Shown one piece after another: positions 57,810 to 64,000 of a stretch of 64,000 nucleotides of DNA (position 1 is the first letter of the stretch; each line of letters begins with the position of its first letter). The stretch spans positions 28,494,956-28,558,955 of the forward strand of contig NC_037094.1 of NCBI RefSeq assembly GCF_002994745.2. The letters are read 5' to 3'. A program made the translations under genes and the position numbers. The DNA comes from Rosa chinensis (lineage: Eukaryota > Streptophyta > Magnoliopsida > Rosales > Rosaceae). The notes under the pieces are model-generated. The model was not told the DNA's origin, searched no databases, and worked only from the letters and a program-made list of their open reading frames with translations.

Positions 57810-58439
57810 TTCTTGATTATTGTATTTGTACCCTGTTAGATTTTTTTTCTTTCATTTTTTCATTTTCAATTCAAATATTTTTGTAAAGGTAAATATTGCA
57901 ACAAGCTAGTGTAACTTTAATTGCATTACAGACCATAAGTATTATGTCCCGACATTCTTCAACAAAATGGAGGGACTGAACATATGGACACTTGTTCAGA
58001 ACTTCAGATGTACCAGACAAACCAATTCCTAGCGCTAAATACTACCTTCTATTCCATGAAAAAAGAATGTAAATAGATGAAAATGTCGATCTTTGGTGTG
58101 AAAGGACATTTAGTGATAGAATTGGACGAAAGTTTATTCAATCAATGAAGGGACAATTGCAAGATTTCGAAAAGTGGGTGCAATTGAGTAAAATTGATAA
58201 GTTAATATGGCCAGTCGATAATCGAGGGACAAGTTAGAGCGGGTTTCAATTTAAAAACCTAAAACAAACGCATATATAAAAGAAGGTTTTGAGCTTCCGA
58301 GTGTGATACTCTGTTTTCAATTCCCCTCCTTTGAATAGGCTTCAATGATGTTAGCTTAGGAGTTCTGTATCTTGGGTATAATGACATATATTCAGCCAAC
58401 ATAATCCAGTAGCAAAATCTCCACAATCAGGTTTAATTA
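57810..58439. other. Intergenic region
   Basis: AT-rich, no gene, no terminal repeats seen. Confidence 0.4.
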
Positions 58440-58790
58440 AAAAAAAAAAATGTCCAGTAGCAATTTAATCCTCATTTCCTTAAAGTTCAATATTTTTGAA
58501 AAAAAAAAACTTTTTTTTTTTTTACGTTTTTTGTATAAAACACGCTTATATAGTTACGATAACGCGTATTCAACCGTGTAACACCTACGCGTCTATTCTA
58601 CTCCTTATATAGCCGTTAGCTGACTTGGCTCTCTCTCTCTCTCTCTCTCTCTTTCCTAAATCAATTGTGCTTTCCCTCTCCCTTTCTGTCTTGGTCTTCT
58701 AGGGTTTCAATTCTACTCTCAATTCTTTGCCTACTTGATTCGATTCTAGGGTTTATTTCTTTTGCCTGCATTTGAAAAAAAAAAAAAAGT
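58440..58790 (+). promoter_or_regulatory. Promoter/leader copy A of the FCP1-like phosphatase locus
   Basis: Matches the region upstream of the intact gene at 62415: AGTAGCAATTTAA, an A-run, TTTTTGTATAAAACACGCTT, CGCG-containing boxes, CCTTATATAGCC and a CT-rich leader, then TTCTAGGGTTT and a piece of 5' UTR ending TTTGCCTGCATTTGAA. No coding region follows; copy B begins instead. Confidence 0.8.
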
Positions 58791-59042
58791 TTAATATTTT
58801 TTTTTAAAAGTATATTTTTCATGTTTTTTGTATTAAACGCGTATACCACTGCGTAACATATACGTGTATTCTAAAAAAATAGTCCTTATAGCCGTTTACA
58901 CGATTTATATTGTGACTTCGCCCTCCCTTGCTGTCTCGAACTCCTAGGGATTCAATTCCACTCTCAATTCTTTGCCTACTTGATTCGATTCTAGGGTTTA
59001 TTTCTTTTGCCCGCATTTGAATTCAGGAGCGACTCACTGAAG
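58791..59042 (+). promoter_or_regulatory. Promoter/leader copy B
   Basis: A second tandem copy (TTTTTTGTATTAAACGCGTA, TCCTTATAGCC, CAATTCTTTGCCTACTTGAT, TTTGCCCGCATTTGAA). It leads into the truncated coding start at 59043. Confidence 0.8.
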
Positions 59043-59198
59043 ATGGCAACTTTGTCTCAACCAATGTTGTTTCAGGAGAAGGAAAATTTTGATCTCAATG
59101 GTAATCTTTCATTTCCTTCTTCTTTTCATGTTTCAAATTGTTCTTCTCACCCTAATTTTGCCCTTGGTTTATTAAATTACTTATCGTTAGAAATTTAA
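59043..59198 (+). pseudogene. 5' fragment of an FCP1-like phosphatase gene
   Basis: A 51-codon frame whose start (MATLS..), LNGNLSFPSSFHVSNCSS and HPNFA match the N-terminus of the gene at 62415, then diverges and stops before the catalytic DLDHT motif. No downstream phosphatase sequence follows, so it is a truncated copy. Confidence 0.75.
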
Positions 59199-60944
59199 TA
59201 CATAAAGGGTAAAAAGAGAAATGCACAACTCCCTCTTACAGTTAGCAGTAAACCCACGGCCACGTTTTGAGGAAGAAAAGAAGTTACTAACTCCCACTAG
59301 AACTCAATTTCTTTTTTCCAATAACACTTTCTTCCTTTATTGTGTTTAATCTCTCCCGTAGGCATACTTGCTTCACTGCAACACAAGAAGATCGATGAAA
59401 TTATAACATTAAAGCCGGATCAAAGGAGGTTCTATCAGGTTTAGTTTTTGCCATTTTCGATTCCTCATAATTGATAATTTTTCTAATTGACAAACTTTTC
59501 GAGATACCCAAATTCATGAGGAATGAGTTTATCAACACAGGAGATACCCCACACGTTCTTTGAATCTTCATTCAAGTAAGGTAAGTCGTTCCTTTGATCT
59601 TGCGTTCCAATTAATTTATGCGTTCCTACTGTTCTCTCTTCATTAAGGTATGATTTTTTTTCGATAAAATTCATTAAGCCATTGATTGCTCCAAATCTCT
59701 GTGTGTTGTGTTGTGTTTTTTTTTTTTTTTTTTTTATAATTGTTCTTACGTGTGACAGTGTCTACGGAACACAAACACCTTTTTTTTTTTCTTTTCTTTT
59801 TCTTTATGGGTCGTAGAAGAATTTTTCTCCTTTGCTAGGTTTTCATGTTTAGTTACAGCACCAAGTGCCAGAGTGGAAAACCATCAACGTTGACAATTTG
59901 TTTAGGTTTTTCTGTTGTTTTTATTCCATTGGATTGTATTTACATGTTGATTTTGGGTGTCAATTACAATTGGGTATCGCTATGAACAAGCAATCAAGCA
60001 TCGAGTACATAGACAAATGAAAGGAAAAGGAAAAGGAAAATAACAAAAGAGAACACATTTTACAGTTTGCACAGAAGACCAAAACGAATTGGCGTCCAGC
60101 AATTACCACAAATGAAACTTATCTCATGGTTTTGGTATGCATGCAATTTTCATTTTGAATATTTTTTCTCTTATTTAATTTTTTAGAATTTACAGTTCTT
60201 ATCCAATCCCACTCAGGTATGCAATTAAATTGTAGTCCTGGTGTCTTATATTTGATGGCTTTGTTTAACTAAGTTCTCTTTAGTTAAAGAGTGAAGAAAA
60301 CAGAGTGGGATGGATAAACTTATCTCATTCTTTTGTTAGTACCTTTTTCTATATTGATTAATTGTTTTCCAAGTTCTTTGTACCATCATGGTCTAATCGA
60401 TCTTTACTCATTTTTGTTCACAAAATTTTCAATTTTAATAGGATAGTTGTTGAAATGAAGCAAAGAACAATTCATTGAATCTCAAAACTCTTTGACAGAA
60501 GTAGTTATTTCCTCTTCCTTCTTCCTTCTTTCTTCATCTTATGCAGGTAAGGAAGTTAGTTGTAAACTGATTCTCTAAGGTAAATTCATTGCTTGATTTT
60601 GATGTCTGCTCGAGGAAAAAGTAGTGCCATAAACTACAATGAAGGGAAAATGCAGGTTGCCTTTTCTTTGGCAACTTGCATGATGCATAAAAATCTTAGT
60701 CCTTTCACTGTTTGATTGCAGATTAACATAGCCTTCATCAAGTCCATTTAAATATCAACTTATAATTCTCAAGGTTAGTAAAGTTCTGATATATTTCTAT
60801 AAAAAAATAAAACTCTTTTGTGATTATTTCAGATTGAGTATCTCATAGAAAGAAGATCATGGAAGAAGGCACAAAAAAGGAACCAAATGAAAGTGTGAGA
60901 AAAAACCCAAATAGAATATAAGAAGGTGGGTTCCGGTCACCGGC
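59199..60944. other. Spacer in the duplicated phosphatase locus
   Basis: AT-rich, with T-runs near 59718 and 59780. No recognisable protein frame. It separates the truncated phosphatase copy from repeat R copy 2. Confidence 0.4.
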
Positions 60945-61385
60945 CACCGCCCATCGGACTTTTCTGAACATCTCACCGGGGTGACCGGATTTCGGCCAAC
61001 TTTCGCCGGAATCCGGTCACCGGCGGCTGGATTCCGGCCAACTTTCGCAGGATTCTGATCACCGGTCGCCGCCCATCAGACTTTTCTGAAAACCTCACCG
61101 GAAAGTTTAATGCCCCCTAATAGACGTCTATTGCCCCCTAATAGAACTTTCAGTTGCCGGAATGAGAACTAATCTTCCTAAAATTAGACAAATAAAACTT
61201 TGATTAAAGAAAAAAAACGAAGAGATTATATCAATTCAATAGGTCTATTGCTCTCCAATAGACGTCTATTCCCCCCCGCCCCCCGCCCCAATAGACATTC
61301 AAAACTTATTTTTTCTTTCCTTCTGTCCCATAACTTAAAAAAAAAAAAAATTGATTTGGGCACCCAGAGAAAAGATTTGGGCACC
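60945..61385 (-). repeat. Interspersed repeat R, copy 2 (inverted relative to copy 1)
   Basis: Reverse of the 15585-15995 blocks: CCGGTCACCGG motifs, CCCCCTAATAGACGTCTATT, AGAGATTATATCAATTCAAT, CCAATAGACGTCTATTCCCC and GATTTGGGCACCC. The left part holds three CCGGTCACCGG-type units in tandem (60937-61060). Confidence 0.75.
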
Positions 61386-62086
61386 CTATCGAAGTTCAAC
61401 TGTGAGACTCAAGACCAGAAGTCGTCTTCAGCCGGAGATGTCGTTTAGCATCTTGGTCCTGATCCAGAAGCGGCGAGCTGACTAGCTGACCAGAAGCAGC
61501 GTCTTCAGCCAGAGACGTCGTCGAGCTCATTGTTGGAGCAGCAAGAAGAAGAAGGCAGACTGCTCCTCCGCCGGAACTGGAGATTGGAGAGAGAGAGAGA
61601 GGGAGAAACCAGATGGCACCAGGACTGAGTTCGACGAGGAGAGAGCGACAGAGCTTTCATGGCAGAGAGAGAGAGAGACCGGAGGGCAAGGACCCAAGGG
61701 GATGGAAACCTTCTTCTCCAGTGAGGTCGTTCTGGACCGCCGAGGAGGTCGATCTCGACCATCACTCACATCCTCGCCTTCTTCGTCGGCGAAATTTGAA
61801 GATCCGTTTCGAAATTCTACTGGGACTTCTGCACGATCTCACTGTTGTCTTCGTTTCCTACGATCGGCGACCACGCCGACGGGGATGTGGCCAAATCGTG
61901 AGAGAGAGTGTGTGTGATCGAGAGATGAGAGAGAGCGGCATTGATGTAGTTATTTAATTAGATTGAGGGTAGACTGGTCATTATACTCTAATTTGGGTTA
62001 GTGAGAATAAAAATCTGCTGTTAGGGTAAGTAGGATAACTTTAGTTTATTTTGGGGCTTTTAGTCAAGGACCCTAAAAAAAAAAAA
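61386..62086. other. GC-richer unassigned sequence next to repeat R
   Basis: 61430-61900 is GC-richer with GAGAGA tracts and several overlapping frames on both strands (up to 114 codons), none with a recognisable domain. The right end (TTTTGGGGCTTTTAGTCAAGG) resembles the stretch at 14980 before repeat R copy 1, so this is probably the rest of the same repeat. Confidence 0.45.
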
Positions 62087-62414
62087 AACGTGTCCAATAG
62101 CAATTTAACCTCATTTTAAGTTCAATAATTTTTGAAAAAAAAAAAAAAAACTTTATATTTATTTTTTATTTTTACGCTTTTTGTATAAAACACGCTTTAT
62201 ACAGTAATCAAAACGCGTATTCAACCGCGTATATTCTACTCCACGCGTATTCAACCGCGTATATTCTACTCCTTTATAGGTCTCTCTCTCTGTCTCTTTT
62301 TCTCTCTTTCTATCTCTCTCTCTCTCTGTTCATCTCAAAAAAAAAAAAAAATAGCTCTCTCTCTGTCTCTCTTTCTCTCTTTCCTAAATCAATTTCACTC
62401 TCGACTCGCCGGAG
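62087..62414 (+). promoter_or_regulatory. Promoter/leader copy C, driving the intact FCP1-like gene
   Basis: Same layout as copies A and B: AATAGCAATTTAACCTCATT, A-run, TTTTTGTATAAAACACGCTT, CGCG boxes, CCTTTATAGG (TATA-like, 62271-62280) and CT-rich leader. A 30-bp block is duplicated inside it (62213-62272). Confidence 0.8.
62213..62272 (+). repeat. Exact 30-bp tandem duplication with CGCG boxes
   Basis: ACGCGTATTCAACCGCGTAT followed by ATTCTACTCC occurs twice without a mismatch (62213-62242, 62243-62272). Each unit has two CGCG cores (ACGCGT, CCGCGT), the kind of site bound by CAMTA factors; binding is inferred. Confidence 0.95.
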
Positions 62415-63185
62415 ATGGCAACTCTTTCGCCGGATGTCAATGGTAATGTTTCATTTCCAAAAGCTTCTTCTTTTCAAGTTTCAAAATGTTGTTCTAACCC
62501 TAATTTTGCCAGAGCACTGAGTTTCAATTCCAACTCCAGAAAGCTCCACTTGGTTCTTGATCTGGATCACACACTCCTCCACACCACTCAACTCTGTAAT
62601 CTGACACCTGAAGAAGACTATCTCAAGATCGGAACCCATCCTCATCGAGATGTTTTCGTGCTTGAAACTGTGATCACCAAGCTCAGGCCCTTTGTCTGGA
62701 GATTCTTGGATGAAGCCAGCAAGATGTTTGAGCTGTATATATACACAAAGGGTAACCGGTACTATGCGGGTCTAATGGCTGCCCTGCTTGATCCTAGGAA
62801 GGAGTATTTCCCTTCCAGTTCTAGAGTCATATCCTGCGAGGATCACGGAATCGTGGGGAGATATAAGAGTCTGGATGCTGTGGTTGGCTGCAATTATTCT
62901 AATGTTTTGATTCTTGATGATACAGAAGCGGCATGGACAAAGGAAAGCCGGGACAATCTAATCGTTGTCGAGAAGTATTGTTTCTTTAGGCACAAAATGG
63001 GCCTACCTAAATGCAAGTCTTATGCTGAGTTAAAGACTGATGAATGTGGATATCTTGCAGCAGCACTTCTTGAAGTGCTTAACGTAATCAACCGTATCTT
63101 CTGTGATGAACTAGCCATAAATCCTTCTGGTGTAGATGTGAGGGATGTGTTACAACTGTTTGGAAACAATTCGTCAAGAGGTTAG
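62415..63185 (+). CDS. FCP1-like RNA polymerase II CTD phosphatase (catalytic domain only)
   Basis: Single exon, 256 residues. The HAD/FCP1 catalytic signature LVLDLDHTLLHTT (nucleophile Asp49, Asp51, Thr53) is intact, followed by EEDYLKI, TKLRPFVWRFLDEASKMFEL (89-106), YIYTKGNRYYAGLMAALLDP and the Asp pair ILDDTEAAWTK (166-176). It ends VRDVLQLFGNNSSRG, where related CPL4-type proteins continue into a BRCT domain; no BRCT follows here. FCP1/CPL4 proteins remove phosphate from the CTD of polymerase II in the nucleus, and the BRCT domain helps bind it, so this short form may differ in targeting. Two partial copies of its upstream region lie at 58440-59198, showing local duplication. Confidence 0.9.
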   Translation: MATLSPDVNGNVSFPKASSFQVSKCCSNPNFARALSFNSNSRKLHLVLDLDHTLLHTTQLCNLTPEEDYLKIGTHPHRDVFVLETVITKLRPFVWRFLDEASKMFELYIYTKGNRYYAGLMAALLDPRKEYFPSSSRVISCEDHGIVGRYKSLDAVVGCNYSNVLILDDTEAAWTKESRDNLIVVEKYCFFRHKMGLPKCKSYAELKTDECGYLAAALLEVLNVINRIFCDELAINPSGVDVRDVLQLFGNNSSRG

Positions 63186-63562
63186 TGACCATGTATGGTT
63201 TTGTTCTGTTGCTATCTAGTCACAAACTATGTTTCGTGCATATCATTTCGTAATGTTCATTTGGTATGTTCTGTATAGTTCATTTTGGAAATAATTGGTA
63301 ATAGGTTTACTACTAAGATTTACTTGTTTGACAACTACCTCTTGGTTGAAAATTTAGCTTTTGATACAACTAGCATTTTTACCATATAGCTAAGGTATTA
63401 TATGTTGCTTTCATGAACTCCCACTTTTTCCTACTTATGTTGTAAGCTTCAAGGCCTTTCCTTTCATGAAGGATTATCCAACATCTACACAGGGAGCGCT
63501 TTAACTAGTGCGTTTATTTAGAGGAGAACTGCTAGTACTAATGCTATTGCTGCTTTTAGAGA
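63186..63562 (+). other. Probable 3' UTR and spacer after the FCP1-like gene
   Basis: T-rich DNA with no gene seen. The BRCT region expected in longer homologues is not recognisable in any frame. Confidence 0.4.
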
Positions 63563-63754
63563 ATGACAGCTACTCAAATAGTTGATGTTCCTCTGCTGTT
63601 GACCGTGCTCACAAGGCTCTTACCTCCTTCACAAATGGCCATTCTTGTCAAATTGCTTAACGATTACAGGACAAAGAAAAGTAGCCAACAAAAGCTGAAT
63701 CCAATAGTGAGACTCATCGTTGGTGAAAAGGTTTTGCCTTCAGAAACAAATTGA
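63563..63754 (+). pseudogene. Possible RST-domain-like fragment
   Basis: A 63-codon frame with VPLLLTVLTRLLPPSQMAIL, LLNDYRTKK and VRLIVGEKVLPS. The pattern (Pro/Leu start, L..Y..kk, lRlIVGd..L) is like the C-terminus of the RST domain of RCD1/SRO proteins and TAF4. No PARP-like or WWE region is visible before it, so it may be a fragment or an exon of a gene crossing the right edge. Tentative. Confidence 0.35.
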
Positions 63755-64000
63755 TGTCATCAACTACTCATACGGCTACTGACTTGAAGCTTCGAAATTC
63801 CTCAGGACGGGAGTGTTATGCTACTGCTCTGATGCTTACCAAAAGCCTCAACAATTTCAAGGGAAAAAGATAACCCCACCCCAGCTGGTCTGAAGCTGAG
63901 ACTGATAGTTGGTTTGATTGTGCAAAGTCCTTTGATTTCAGTAATCAAATCTTTCTGGAGAAAGCAGAAGCAAGACCAAGCCACGGGGTGATGATTCAAA
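63755..64000. other. Right edge of the window, unassigned
   Basis: Short frames on both strands without recognisable similarity. Could be UTR or further relic sequence of the RST-like fragment. Confidence 0.3.

Noticed and set aside
61505..61957. Overlapping Ser/Arg-rich frames as a host gene
   Set aside because: Frames on both strands arise from GAGAGA and CTCTCT tracts; no recognisable domain and position inside a repeat-like region.
1..64000. tRNA, rRNA or known small RNA genes
   Set aside because: I saw no cloverleaf with A and B boxes and no rRNA signature by eye; a covariance-model scan would be needed to exclude them.

Overview
This is a gene-sparse, transposon-rich stretch of a plant nuclear genome. 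Introns with GT/AG borders, plant-only families (HSFA1, early-nodulin-like phytocyanin, LEA_2/NHL, SAMBA), an LTR retrotransposon primed by initiator tRNA-Met and two CACTA elements show a eudicot. A Rosaceae source is my impression from the style of the elements and genes, not something proved here.

Left half (1-24.6 kb): after the last exon of an unidentified gene comes a 13.3-kb CACTA element (505-13838). It carries two minus-strand genes: a TNPD-type transposase (Transposase_21/DUF4218/DUF4216) and a Transposase_24 protein fused to a Ulp1-like cysteine protease domain. Both are broken by frameshifts and stops. A second CACTA element of a different family (16142-24616, perfect TAG target duplication) has no transposase. 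It carries a captured fragment of a GMP synthase gene and, in its right subterminal region, a nested ORF1-only LINE-like insertion with a 10-bp target duplication.

Middle (24.6-33 kb): two intact host genes, a class A1 heat shock factor (two exons, 2.9-kb intron) and an intronless MAP kinase kinase of the MKK7/8/9/10 group that lacks both activation-loop phospho-acceptors.

33.2-42.7 kb: a nested transposon block. A degenerate Ty1/copia element (TSD TGTTG) contains a 2.59-kb solo LTR (TSD ATGCA), a four-unit 72-bp in-frame repeat and a 510-bp gene-like insertion in its 3' LTR. It is followed by a 1.97-kb MULE with ~165-bp TIRs and a 9-bp TSD.

Right part (43-64 kb): an early-nodulin-like phytocyanin gene, a tandem pair of LEA_2 genes (one truncated), and a divergent pair made of SAMBA (APC/C regulator, with a LINE fragment in intron 1) and PIG-X (GPI mannosyltransferase I subunit). 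Last comes a locus where the promoter/5' leader of an FCP1-like CTD phosphatase gene is present three times but only one copy keeps a full coding region. The window ends in a possible RST-domain fragment. The host genes form no common pathway; the main story is nested insertion, gene-fragment capture and local duplication.
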